Source of the DNA: Bettongia penicillata ogilbyi
Taxonomy: Eukaryota; Chordata; Mammalia; Diprotodontia; Potoroidae
Length of the DNA stretch: 64,000 bases
Assembly: GCA_023548195.1 (NCBI GenBank)
Contig: JAJHZJ010000413.1
Span: 15,311,941-15,375,940 of the forward strand
Reading direction: 5' to 3'
Shown: positions 47,780 through 59,377 of the stretch, one piece after another
Layout: every line of letters starts with the position of its first letter
Numbering within the stretch: the first letter of the stretch is position 1
Notes under the pieces: model-generated
The model's input: the letters and a program-made list of their open reading frames with translations, nothing else
What the model was told of the DNA's origin: nothing
Databases searched by the model: none
Made by a program: the position numbers and the translations under genes

Positions 47780-48790
47780 TTTCTTTTTGTAGCTGAATTG
47801 ATACATTTTTTTTCAACATTTATATTTCCTTATATACCTTTTCTCTCTATCCATCTCAGAAAATCACACAACTAAGAAATATTTTTTTTAAAATGAACAG
47901 CAAAATCCATGAACATATTAACCAAGTTTAACATTAAATATGATACTGCATTGCATATGCTTGAAAAAAAGAAATATGAGTATATTTTATTCTCTTCTTT
48001 GGCACCAAGCTTGGTCATTATCATTTCCCATCATTCAGCCTTTTTGGGTAGTTGTTTTTAATTTACATTGTTACAGTCATTGGGTAAATTATTTCCTTGC
48101 TTTTTATTTATCTTGCTTTTAATCAGTTCACATCTGTCTTCCAGGGATTCTCTGTATTCTTTATATTCCTTATTTCTTATGGAAAATTAAAATGCCATTA
48201 TATTAGTGTATCACAATTTTTTACTATTCATCAAGCAGTCAATAATTACTTTGTTTCTATTTTTGATAACAGAAAAATTGCAAGTATAAATAATTTGCCA
48301 CATATGGAACCTTTTGTTTTATCCTTTACTTCTTTGGAGTACATGGCTAGAATGAGAAATTTTAGTCACTTTCGTTCTAGGCTTTGAAAATGTCTTATAG
48401 AATTGTTGGACAAATTTATACATTTGTTACTATTTCATCATACTTGTTTTTCCATAACCCCTGTAGTATTTACTATTATCTTCTTTTGTCTTTCATCATC
48501 TTTGCTTGTACTGTCTTTCATCACTACAACAATTTACTGCCTGTGAAGTTAAACTGGTCAATTGTTTGGATTTAAGTTTTTCTTAGTATTAATGATTTAG
48601 AGCAATCCTTCAAAGAGTTGTTAATAATTTGTAATTCCTCTTTTGAAAAAAAATATTCATACCCTTTAAACACATATTGATTGGGGGAAGACATTTGACT
48701 TTGCATATTTCTTTTAATTTCTTTTGTATCTTGGATATCAGAAACTTTCCAGACCTATATGATACAGAGATATGCAATGGACAGTCAATC
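47780..48790 (-). mobile_element. Old, diverged L1 3' region
   Basis: The plus strand follows the antisense L1 3' passage in order: ttttttcaacatttatattt, then a far-off version of the cacaactt to gatggacat passage around 48200-48300, atttagagcaatccttcaaa at 48595 and ggatatcagaaactttccag at 48730. Divergence is high. Confidence 0.5.
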
Positions 48791-48794
48791 TTTT

Positions 48795-49090
48795 CTAATT
48801 CAACAAGTATTTATTAAATACGTACTTCTTGCCGGACATTGTCAAGAGTTATGAGGATATAAAGACATTAAGAAAGAAATTCCTGCCTTCAGAGTTTTCC
48901 AGTATACATGGAAGAAACAATATATACATAGAAAAATAAATTCAAAATGATTTTTAAAGCATTTTATCATATGATAGACATGAAGAGCCAGATTCAAGGG
49001 AGGTCTCATTTAGAAAGTTGTACATGACCTAAGACTTGAAAGGAGATATTTAAAGCGATAAAGCTCATTCAGGAAAGTGTTCAAAGAGAA
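48795..49090 (+). mobile_element. Interspersed repeat, same family as 46262-46680
   Basis: aacaagtatttattaaatac, cttgccggacattgtcaaga and gacctaagacttgaaaggag are in the order known for the family. Family not named. Confidence 0.5.
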
Positions 49091-49729
49091 TATGTGAATT
49101 TCTCAAATAAGAAAAAAAATACATACCTCAAATAAACTAATTAGTATTAGCCTCATATAAGTAAAGGCCCTTATTTTCTAACCATAGTAACATCATGTTG
49201 AAAGCTATTTTTCAAGTATACTCTCAGAGTAGCTCCCTGTGGGCAAAATTTTGAAGAATTTATTCCTAGTCTTCTTTTCATTTCATGAAATCTGCAAAAG
49301 TTTTTCATTGATTGCTTTCTTTCTTTTCACCTTACACCTTGCTGATAATGCATTTTGTGATTAATGTTCTAGCATCTTAATCCATTAATATATTTCAGTG
49401 AAAAATAGTAATGTTGATTTGGAAATCTATAGTTCCATACCTGGGAATTTATTGACCTATGCTTTGTTGTTTTTTTTTCTGCTAGAGTTATTCTAATATT
49501 TAAGGCAAAAAGTATTGATTTTTAAAGGTGTATGTTGTTGGACTCATTTCCTCTTTATTCGTTTGCATTTGGAAGGAACTATCTTGGCATCTTCACAAGA
49601 TCCTCCCATATCCCCACAAACTAAGATAATCTACAGTAAATGGACTGGCACAGATCAATATGGTCAATATCATAATAAAATGAAATGGAAATTTGGCAAT
49701 TTTCCATTTAGGTTACTTATTGAAAGTTC
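49091..49729. other. No recognised feature
   Basis: No gene or nameable repeat. Confidence 0.4.
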
Positions 49730-49850
49730 CCAGATGGTAGGGATTATATCTTAATTATCTTTTTGTTTCTGGCAGTCTCCAGCACAGTATGTTTGCATAT
49801 AGTAAATATTCAATAAATGTTGAAAAATGAATGAATATATTCAAAAATAC
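49730..49850 (+). mobile_element. L2 LINE 3' end
   Basis: agatggtagggattatatct, ctccagcacagtatgtttgc and aatattcaataaatgttgaa are the tail of L2 in sense orientation. Confidence 0.6.
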
Positions 49851-50469
49851 TAATGAATTATTGAATCAATGAGTTGGTTAATTTATGAAAAAATGAATAA
49901 GTGAAAGACAGAAATATAGTTTTTGATCTAAATACTCTCAATTTTATGCTAATTAAATTGATTTTTTCACATCAGATTATCATTAACTTAGCATAGACAT
50001 AAGAGTTGTCTATAGAATAGCAGAGTATGAAGTATTGCCTCCATGTTACCTTCAATGTTATTGGCGTTTTACCCAGACATTTGCCCTTAATTAGGAAAGG
50101 ATATGAACTATATCAAGATCTGCAAGATTAATTCCCATCTCACAAATCAGGATGATTTTTACACAACTTTATGCTGTGTTGTTACTTAAATGATGTATTT
50201 GCAGCTAGACAATAATACCTTGTTTCCTATAATACTTTGAAGTGTGTAGATAAGCCACATTAAACAGATGGAATGACTCTTTAAATGCTGCCTGATTCAA
50301 GTTCAGTTATTTCAGTTATCAAGTTTCTCTTATTATACACTCTACTGCCATTGCATCACACGTCATGGGCTACCATACAACACAAACAATTGGATCAAAT
50401 TCAACCAGTCCAAAATGAACACAGTCTGAGACTTGCAACTATATTAATTATATTTCCAGACCTTATATG
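49851..50469. other. No recognised feature
   Basis: No gene or nameable repeat. Confidence 0.4.
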
Positions 50470-50705
50470 GCCATAGGCAACTAGATGATATAACGCAGAG
50501 AGTACAGGCCTTGGGACCAAGAAGTCTGGTTTCAAATACTGTTTCAGATACATACTAGTTCTATGGTCCTGGGCATGTAACTGCCTCAGATTCATCACTT
50601 GTGAAATGATAAAACTCATAGAACTTGTCCAACAGAGTTTTGTAAAGAAAAAACAAAATTAAATATACAAAAGCCCTATATAATGCTAGCTACTATTAGT
50701 ATTAA
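50470..50705 (+). mobile_element. tRNA-derived SINE
   Basis: The head aactagatgatataacgcag and ggtttcaaatactgtttcag, then tactagttctatggtcctgg and ctcagattcatcacttgtga, follow the SINE at 46010-46262. A TATATAATGCTAGCTACTAT tail ends it. Confidence 0.7.
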
Positions 50706-51199
50706 AAGGAAGATGAGTATGTGAAATAATAAGAACATTAACAATATTACAAATAGTACTTTAAATAGTTGCTTATATGAATCATGCATAGAAAAGCTAT
50801 ATTCTCTGCCCTCCTGGAGCACATATTCTTCTAAGAGGCACATTTTGTACTGGCTATAGTCAACACATCCAAAACAGAAGAGCAAAAAGTATCACATTTA
50901 GGAAATAGCATCATAGACCATAACAAAAGAAAAGATGCTTGGCAACACATTAAAGTGTGAATTTTTAAGGCTAGATCTCTTGATATTGTTCAATTACTCC
51001 TGGTTATTTGGCTTGCAATAAAGGTGAACTGATTTGCTGAACTCTACAGTGGTAGTTCGGTTTAATCCTCAAAGTCTACACAGCAGAATCAGAATAGGAC
51101 AATTTTCTATTAAGTTATGCCATTCTTATAAAAGGAGAAATCTTTATTTAAAAAGCTAAACATACTGATTTATCAAATATTTAAATTCAAGATTAAGTA
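50706..51199. other. No recognised feature
   Basis: Phrases near 50800 (ttctctgccctcctggagca) may be a piece of the unnamed repeat of 46262-46680 in sense order. Otherwise nothing. Confidence 0.35.
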
Positions 51200-51690
51200 T
51201 TTAAATAGAACTATTTCAGTGACAAAAACTGTAAAGAATGCCCATCAATTGAGCAATGAATTAATTGTGGTATGTGAATATGATGGTTGTGATAAATATG
51301 ACAAAAAAGATGATTTCAAAGAAACATGGAAAGACTTATGAACTGAAACAAAGTGAAATAAGTAAAATCATAATAATAATTTGGACAATAATATCAATGT
51401 TATAAACGTGAACAATTTTGAACACTTTTATTAATTGATGAAGAATCAATTGAATGAAACCAGAACAATTTATGCAATGACAGCACTATAAAACAAAATA
51501 GCTTTGAAAGCTGCAAGAATTAAGATCCATACAATGCCCATTCATGCTTTGAGAAGGACTAATGATAAAATGTGATAACTCATTCCCAACAGAGTAGTGA
51601 TAGATTTGTGGTGCAGAACAATACACACACATATGCACACACACATATTGATATACAGTCAATGAAATGCTTTGTTTTACAAGACTTTGT
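51200..51690 (+). mobile_element. Old L1 3' end
   Basis: In sense order: aatgcccatcaattgagcaa, tatgaactgaaacaaagtga and acagagtagtgatagatttg, which parallel 12700-12900 and 58800-58950. Divergence is moderate to high. A short CA tract follows at about 51625-51650. Confidence 0.6.
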
Positions 51691-51691
51691 T

Positions 51692-51870
51692 GCTGCTGCT
51701 GCTTTTGAGTCATTTCAGTTATGTTTGACTCTCAGTGACCCCATTTGGGGTTTTCTTGGCAGAGGTACTAGAGTGGTTTGCCATTCCTTCTCCAGCTCAT
51801 TTGACAGATGAGAAACTGAGGCAAAGAGGGTTAAGTGACTTGCCCAGGGTCACATCATGATTACACATAT
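51692..51870 (-). mobile_element. tRNA-derived SINE
   Basis: The plus strand reads tatgtttgactctcagtgac, ttttcttggcagaggtacta, agatgagaaactgaggcaaa and gtgacttgcccagggtcaca: the same element as 7690-7950. A GCT-trinucleotide run borders it at 51690-51702. Confidence 0.8.
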
Positions 51871-53561
51871 TGAATACTAGAATTTGATTTTCTTTTCTCC
51901 TTTTCTTTTTCAATAGAGTTGAAGTGAGGGAAAGAAAATCAATTTCTGCTTATTTAAAAATAAACAATTTAAAAAGCACAGAGGTGGCGCAAAGTGCTAT
52001 AGCTGTAGAATGTTACATGCACTTTCAGGTAAAAGCATTAATGTTATTTGTTTGACTCTATTGTTTTGCTTTCTTAAGAAAACAGCTCATGGAGTGGGGA
52101 CATTTTGTAAAGATTTGTAAGGTAGAAATAAAACATGAAACTTTTAAAGATTAAAAATGTAGAAGACATTTCATATGTATACACAAATATGTAGATGTGT
52201 ATATGTATATTATATATTATGCATAAATAGAGTTTTTAGTTCTCTGATGTTCTGAGACATGCATTTAATTATCTCTGTATATGATACGTGGACTGGAAGT
52301 TTTCCTTCACTGTTTTAGTCATAGCCATAAGTAGTCTGTGCTGGCTATTTAGGATATTAGGCAAATAGAAGAATGGGAATATTTGGTCTTCCTTGCATTC
52401 CTAATTGACTGGAAAAACCTTGTTATTTTCCCTCAATATTGGGCAATTTAATTCTTTTAATTTAAAAGAGACTGTGAGGCAGCTATATATAACTATACAA
52501 TTGAATAATATCCATGAGTACAGTTCCTGACACCATCGATCAACTCTGATATTACACCATATCAAATCTATTTACAATTTTTGAATTTGTAAGTGCCTTA
52601 GGTTCCTTTTGTCTACCTCAGTACAAAACCTAACAAGCTCTAGCATCTGGAGGCCAACCAGTGGTCAAGCTGTTGGCCATCTGGTGGTATAAATCTATTT
52701 AGATAGCATTGATTTTTCTGTGAATAATTTCATATACATTGCTATTTCTCAGAGCCATACAAAAAAGCTCAACATGAACTGCCATTGACAAGTTTTCCTG
52801 TATTTTTTTTTGAGTGAGTATGGTCACCATATTTCCTTGTTTTCTTCAGATAAACCTTTCAGTTACATCATTACAGTGTGAGATTATTTCTTGAAATCCT
52901 AAAATTTATTAAGATACCCAGTTTTTGAGAAAACTGAAAACAATTACATAATTGACAATATTATCCAGTGGCTATTTTTGGCTATTTTTCCCCAAATTAC
53001 TTTTGCCTGCCAGATAGCTTCTATAAGCTGATCCTCCCATAAGAAGTTTGTGTACAGTGCTCATTTTTTCTAATTAAAGTTCATTTATGAAATTTATGCA
53101 CCCTAAATGAAATTTTTTTTTGCATCTTTTTATACCTGCCTTCTGAAAGAGAATGACATCTTATAAAGGGTAAACTCCTCTCCCCACACCAATAAAACTC
53201 ATTTAAATGTCCTAAATATATCTAAATAAATAGAACAAGATTTCTGAATAAAACTAGGAAAGGGTTCCTTCACAATACCAACCCCTTAATATCCTAACAT
53301 TTAAACAATAGTAGTAGCCACCATCAACAGTGCTAACTTGGCTATAGCTTTCTCCTCATGGAGTGTTCTACTACTTGTTGACTATAAGGATTTCCTAGGG
53401 TTGATTTACATGCAATAAGAGTGAGAAGGAAGGATTTTTGTTGTCAGACAATTTCATTTTCTGGCAAACGTTTCAAAATGAACAGAAATAAATCTTCTTA
53501 AAAGTGCAATCCCTCCCCCACAAAAACAACCACAATACATAGTAATAGTTATGTGGATCAT
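51871..53561. other. No recognised feature
   Basis: About 1.7 kb of AT-rich sequence without a supported gene or a repeat that I can name. Confidence 0.4.
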
Positions 53562-53574
53562 AAGAAATAATGCA

Positions 53575-54244
53575 GGGGCAGAGTCAAGATGGTGGAGTAG
53601 AAAGACTCATGTATGCTAGCTCCAAACCCACAGCCCGTGGATTTAATGTAAGAAGAGCTCCCCACAAGTTCTGGATCACTGCAAGGGGTGCAGAAATACA
53701 GTGGAAGAGATTTCCGTTCCAGAGATCCCTAGAGAGCTGTCCCCAGGGTCCATCACACCCTGGAAAGTGGAGCCCACCCCAGCGCTGCCCTGGCCGGTTG
53801 GCCCCAGAGAAGCTGATCCAAGCAGGCTTCAGGGACGGAACTTCCGGCGGCCGGGAAAGTCCCTCCATCCACAGATGCTACAGGTCAGTGAGAGAGACGG
53901 CTGGGCTGGCCAATAGGGGAGCGGGGTGTCTCCGTGGCTCAGGCCCCCTCAGGAAGAAGCGGCTGAGGCAGAGGTAGGGGCAGGAAGCGGCAGAGGCAGC
54001 AGGGCGGCCCCCAGGACTCACGGAGCAGCAGGCAGAACTTCAGATCTCTGCATAAACCCCCTGAGGGAGCTGAGCCTGGGAGATTGGCCCTGCCCTCACC
54101 CCAGCACCAGAACTTAAGCTCACATTGATTAGTAGCCACACCTGCCACAGAAAGCCCATCTGAATCTGAGACCCCAAGCACTAGCTGGGCGGATCTAGGC
54201 AGGGGTGGACAGGAATCTCAGAACTCAAGTAACTGGCTGGGAAA
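53575..54244 (+). promoter_or_regulatory. HAL1-type 5'UTR, probable internal promoter
   Basis: GC- and CpG-rich, in contrast to its flanks. It matches 35158-35828. A sense frame open from before the element start (53570-53977, 135 codons) and an antisense frame (53868-53584, 94 codons) both have relatives in the other copy. Promoter function is inferred from L1. Confidence 0.6.
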
Positions 54245-55346
54245 ATGCCCAGAAAAGGGAAGAAAAATAAGACTATAGAGAGCATCTTTGAGCAGGTGCA
54301 AATGTTCCTGCCATTCGGCTCTGAAGATGAGGAAATATTCTTACCATCAGGGAAAGATGTGGAGAGCAGGGCCTTGGTAACCCAGACATCCCAAGGGGAT
54401 GTCCGGTGGGCTCAGGCCTTGGAAGAGCTCAAAAAGGATTTTGAAAAGCAAGTTAGACAGGTGGAGGAAAAACTGGGAAGAGAAATGAGAGAGATGTAAG
54501 AAAAGTATGAAAAAAAGGGTCAATACCTTGGTAAAGGAGACGCAAAAAAATGCTGAAGAAAATAACACCTTGAAAAATAGGCTCACTCAATTGGCAAAAG
54601 AGGTTCAAAAAGCCAATGAGGAGAAGAATGCTTTCAAAAGCAGAATTAGCCAAAAGGAAAAAGAGGTTCAAAAGCTCACTGAAGAGAATAGTTCTCTCAA
54701 AATTAGAATGGAACAGATGGAGTGTAATGACCTTCTGAGAAACCAAGAAATCACCAAACAAAACCAAAAGAATGAAAAAATGGAAGAGAATGTGAAATAT
54801 CTCATTGGAAAAACAACTGACCTGGAAAATAGATCCAGGAGAGACAATTTAAAAATTATGGGACTACCTGAAAGTCATGATCAAAAAAAGAGCCTAGACA
54901 TCATCTTCCATGAAATTATCGAGGAAAACTGCCCTGACATTCTACAAGCAGAGGGCAAAATAAGTATTGAAAGAATCCATCGATCACCACCTGAAAGAGA
55001 TCCAAAAAGAGAAACTCCTAGGAACATTGTGGCCAAATTCCAAAACTCCAAGGTCAAGGAGAAAATCTTGCAAGCAGCTAGAAAGAAACAATTCCAGTAT
55101 TGTGGAAATAAAATCAGGATAACTCAAGATCTAGCAGCTTCTACATTAAGGGACTGAAGGGCATGGAATAGGATATTCCAGAAGTCAAAGGAACTAGGAC
55201 TCAAACCAAGAATCACCTACCCAGCAAAACTGAGTATAATACTTCAGGGGAAAATATGGTCTTTCAATGAAACAGAGGACTTTCCAGCATTCTTGATGAA
55301 AAGACCAGAGCTGAAAAGAAAATTTGACTTTCAAACACAAGAATGA
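54245..55346 (+). pseudogene. HAL1-type ORF1 (L1 ORF1p-like), broken
   Basis: The start MPRKGKKNKTIES is at 54245. The first piece runs to 54499, where TAA stands in place of the Glu codon seen in the other copy. An extra A nearby shifts the frame. The second piece (54507-55157) carries the long Glu/Lys-rich coiled coil, RRDNLKIMGLPES of the RRM block, and RKKQFQYCGNKIRITQDLA of the C-terminal domain. A TGA ends it at 55157. The rest of the domain stays readable to 55346. There are thus three lesions against two in the minus-strand copy. The product would bind element RNA. Confidence 0.9.
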
Positions 55347-55479
55347 GAAGAAGCATGAAAAAGTAAACAGCAAAGAGAAGTCTTAAGGGACTTACCAGAA
55401 GTGAACTGTTTACATTCCTACATGGAAAGACAATATTTGTAACTCTTAAAACTTTTCAGTATCTGGGTAGGTGGTGGGA

Positions 55480-55550
55480 TCACAAACACACATGTACACG
55501 CATGCACACACACACACATACACACATGCACACACATACAGAGACAGAGA
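55480..55550. repeat. CA-rich tract in HAL1-type 3'UTR
   Basis: Imperfect cacaca units with atg interruptions, at the position matching the tract at 33837-33925. Confidence 0.9.
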
Positions 55551-56474
55551 GCACAGAGTGAATTGAATACGATGGGACCATATCTTAAAAGAAATTAAGG
55601 TAAGTGGTGAGAGAGAAAGGTAGGGGGAGGAAAGTGGGTGAAATGGAATGGGGTAAATTATATGTCATTTAAGAGCCAAGCAGGAGACCTTTAAGTGGAG
55701 GGAAAAAGAGGAGAGCTGAGGAAAAAAAAAACCAAAACAAGAAGTTCACCCTCATCACATTTGACTAAAGGAAGGAATAAAATGCACCCTCATTTTGGTA
55801 TGAAAACCTATCTTACAATACAGGAAAGTGGGGGAGAAGGAGATAAGCAAGGGGAGGGGATGATGGAAGGGAGGGCAATGGGAGGAGGGAGCAATTTGAA
55901 GTCAACACTCGGGGAGGGACTGGATCAAAAGACAGAATAGAAACAATGAGGGGCAGGATAGGATGGAGGGAAATACAGTTAGTCTTACACAACACGACTA
56001 TTATGAAAGTCATTTGCAAAACTACACAGATATGGCCTATATTGAATTGCCTGCCTTCCCAAAGGGAATGGGTGGGGAGGGAGGGATGGGGAGAATTTGG
56101 AACTCAAAGTTTTAGGAACAACTGTTTAGTATTGCTGTTGCTACTAGGAAATAAGACATACAATTCATGAGGAATAGAAAGTCATCTGGCCCTACAGGAG
56201 AAAAGAGAAGATGGGGACAAGAGAAGGGAGGGATGACAGAAGAGAGGGCAGATTGGAGATAGGGAAAATTAGATTGCTTGGTGTATTGGGGTGGGGGAGG
56301 GGATAAAAGGGGAGAAAAATTTGGAACCCAAAATTTTGTGAAAATGAGCGGAAAAAGCCAAATTAATAAATAAATAAATAAATAAATGAACAAATAAATA
56401 AATAAGAAAAAAGAAGAAATAATGCAAATTTAATCAATTGCTCAAATGTTATTTGTGTTGCCAGTAACTTGATC

Positions 56475-56720
56475 ATATTATAGATGACACAGTGGATAAA
56501 ATGCAGATCTTAGAGTCAGGAAAAATGAATTAAAATCCAGTCTCAGACACTTAGTAGCAAGCCTTATGACCTTGGATAAGTCACTTAACTCTATGTCAGT
56601 TTACTTATCTATAAAATGAACTGTGGAAAGAAATGGCAAACTATTGCAGTATCTTTGGCAAGAAAACTGCAAATGGGGTCATGAAGAGTCAAATACAACT
56701 GAAACAACCGAACAAGAACA
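56475..56720 (+). mobile_element. tRNA-derived SINE
   Basis: Head: gacacagtggataaaatgca and ttaaaatccagtctcagaca. Body: ccttggataagtcacttaac and tagtttacttatct-like text. Tail: ggcaagaaaactgcaaatgg and gtcaaatacaactgaaacaa. It is the sense form of the SINE at 7690-7950 and 51692-51870, complete in this copy. Confidence 0.8.
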
Positions 56721-56764
56721 ATAATTCTGCAAAGAAAAGACTAAGTCACAAGCATACTGAAATT

Positions 56765-56885
56765 TTTATACATATATACATACAAAATACATATGTACAT
56801 ACACATATACATATCCACATATCAACATATCCATATATCCATCCATATATATATGTATATATATATACACACACACACATACATA
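56765..56885. repeat. Compound TACATA/TATCCA/CA microsatellite
   Basis: Short words tacata, catatcca and tatata are followed by a CA run. The plus-strand open frame across it is repeat-encoded and not a gene. Confidence 0.9.
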
Positions 56886-57208
56886 CACATGGACACATAT
56901 ATCTTAAAGCAAACAGTTTCTACCTGAGAACTGGATTGATCCATAATTCTGAAAGGGAAGAAATGTGTAATGCAAATAAACTTAAGAGCAGCTACTGCCC
57001 CCCCCACCCCTTTTTATATTCATAATGCTTAATACTACCTGGCACTTACTAGGCACTAATAAACATTTGTTGATTTTATTTGAGTTGTGATATTTCACAA
57101 TTATGTCTTCCAATAAAGTCTGAATTGTCACTGAGATTTTGGAAAATGCGTCTGGTTGCTTCATTCACATCTGAAATACAGGAAACAGTTTCACCCATTC
57201 TAATAGGC

Positions 57209-57243
57209 AACACACACACACACACGCACATACACACACACAT
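57209..57243. repeat. (CA)n tract
   Basis: About 35 bp of CA units with two interruptions. Confidence 0.95.
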
Positions 57244-57449
57244 GTTCCTGTAGCAGGTGTATTCTTCCATTTTTCTCATTAATACAGGTTTCTCTGCTAA
57301 TTAAAGCAACAGATTGCATTTAGGACATTTATTTATGTGAGATAAAGCACAACAAACTGTTTCTAAGGTAATCAGAATATCTCAAAGCATTATTTTTGTG
57401 ACCATATTAGAGACTACATTTTTGAAAAACATAAATAACAATGCCACAG

Positions 57450-57650
57450 AACTCCTTGTAGCAGGGAGAGAACTGAAGTTCAATTTCAGCATTGCTACTA
57501 GTTTATGGAATTAATCTTAATTAAGTTGCTTTGTTTCTCAGGATGTCAGTTTCAGTCTACTTCTCTACAAAATGATGGGCTTGGACTAGACTATACTAGA
57601 CACTCTCTAAGGATTCTTTTAGCTCTAAGAAATATCTATGACTGATTTTA
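57450..57650 (+). mobile_element. MIR-type SINE
   Basis: agaactgaagttcaatttca, aagttgctttgtttctcagg, tctacaaaatgatgggcttg and aaggattcttttagctctaa follow the MIR order. Confidence 0.55.
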
Positions 57651-57889
57651 TGAGCAATTCAATGGAGGTGGGCAGGGTTGGGTGAGGAGAAGCAAAAAAT
57701 AAAGTTGATTATATATTATTGCTATGTCTTACTGCTTTTTCCTGTACAGTGTCTCTGCCATTGCTCCCCTCGGTTTGACTCATGCACCTACAGTTTAATC
57801 AATCTTTCCATTACCTCATAAAGTGACAAGTTCATAGGTGGTTGTAACGTATATAAGACATGGTAAGAAAAAAACAAAGAAACATTGGG

Positions 57890-58110
57890 CATAGAATTAG
57901 GAGAGATAGGCTTAATACTTGACTTGCATTCCAAAACCTGAGTTTAAATTCTGTGTCTTATACTTACTACTTTTATGATCATAGGGCAAGTCATATAATG
58001 TCTTGGAGCTTCATTTTTCTTATCAAAAAATGGGGGCATATAATTCCTGTGTCTCTCCTGGCTGTTGTGAAGAAGAAATGTCTTGTGATAACTTATAAAC
58101 CTTAAATTTT
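57890..58110 (+). mobile_element. SINE, MIR-like
   Basis: cctgagtttaaattctgtgt, atagggcaagtcatataatg and cttatcaaaaaatgggggca follow the SINE order in a diverged copy. Confidence 0.5.
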
Positions 58111-58620
58111 TATCTAAATTCTAACCTGATTATGCCTTAGTCCTTCCATTTCCTGCTCTCAAAGGAAGCCTTCAAATTGTAATCTCCTTTGACTTAAATT
58201 TCTCTTTGGTCCTCTGGTTTCTTCTTTGCAAATTCAGGGATTTAGAATAGAGGATTTCTAATATAATATCGAAATTTCCTGACTCTGGACTCTTTTATGT
58301 CCAATTAATCTTTCACATAGTTGTGAAAATAATCTTCTAATGCACAGGTTCAACCGTCACTTTTTTGACGAATAGCTATTGGCTATAGTATAACATATAG
58401 CCTTCGCTTGGCATTTGAGTTTCTCTAATCAAGGCTTAATGTTATGTCATAAAACTGTTACTATTCAAGTTTCATTCTGGAAAATTTGTACTGATCTTTT
58501 CTTGTGCTCTATCCTCTCTGCCCATTCATGTATGACAGGGATATCTCTGTGGAATCATAGTAGCATTGCTGACAGTAGCAGTGACTTTTTCATTTCCCTT
58601 GTGGTGTTTCTAGTGTTCTT
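58111..58620. other. No recognised feature
   Basis: Possible L2-like words near 58130-58200 only. The frame at 58415-58690 runs into the L1 insertion and is not a gene. Confidence 0.35.
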
Positions 58621-59292
58621 AATATTTTTTGTGTCAGACAGCAATTTAGAACTGTCTCCAAAGGACTATAAAAGCATGCATTCCCTTTGACCCAGAAACA
58701 TCACTGCTAGGTCTATACTCCCAAAGAGATTGAAAAAGAGGAATAGGACTGATAAGTATAAAAATATTTATTGCAGTTTTTTTATGATGGCAAAGAATTG
58801 GAAATTGAGGGGATGCCCATTAATTGCGGAATGACTGAACAGGTTGTGGCATATTATCAGATGGGATACTACTATGCTATAAGAAATGATGAGAAAGTTT
58901 GGAAAGACTTGCATGACCTGACACAAAGTTAAGTAAGCAGAACAGCAACATCATGTGTAAATGACTTAACTATTCTTAGAAATACAATGGCCCAAGACAA
59001 TCTTGAAGGTCTTGTGATGAAAAATGCTTTTCACCTCCAGAGACAACTGATGCAGTCTGAATGTAACTTAAAGTATACTTTTTTAAAGTTTATTTTTTTC
59101 AGTGTCTGTGTTTTCTCTTACAACGTGACTAACATGGAAATATGTTTTGTATGACAGCACATGCATAACCTTTATGAAACTATTTGCTTTCTCAATGGAG
59201 GGAAGGAAGAGAAAGGATGGAAGTCAACATTTTTGAAAAAATGAACATTTAATTATAAAAAAAGTATTTAAAAAGAAGAAAATATTTTTTGT
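58621..59292 (+). mobile_element. 5'-truncated L1 insertion with 12-bp target duplication
   Basis: The body (58633-59280) is the L1 3' end in sense: cctttgacccagaaacatca, ttgcggaatgactgaacagg, acttgcatgacctgacacaa, and an A-rich tail. aatattttttgt lies at 58621-58632 and again at 59281-59292. The T-rich duplication includes a usual kind of L1 cleavage site. Confidence 0.85.
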
Positions 59293-59377
59293 CATGGATG
59301 AAGACTGCAGTGGGCTGGGAATGAGGGAATAGGGTGGAAGGAATGTCTTATCCCTACCTTAAAACATTCAAGAGGGA

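Larger units (their letters stand above)
53562..56426 (+). mobile_element. Full-length half-L1 (HAL1-type) with perfect 13-bp target duplication
   Basis: The body is 53575-56413 (about 2.84 kb), flanked by aagaaataatgca at 53562-53574 and 56414-56426. It begins GGGGCAGAGTCAAGATGGTG, then follow a GC-rich 5'UTR (to 54244), ORF1 (54245-55346, broken), a CA tract (55480-55550), a purine-rich 3'UTR, and a tail of AAAT units (about 56360-56410). No ORF2 exists. By eye it is about 95% identical to the minus-strand copy over a 190-bp stretch of ORF1, and the two align from end to end. Confidence 0.93.

Noticed and set aside
56633..57025. 130-codon frame with His/Tyr/Ile repeats
   Set aside because: Most of it is translated microsatellite (56765-56885) after a SINE tail.
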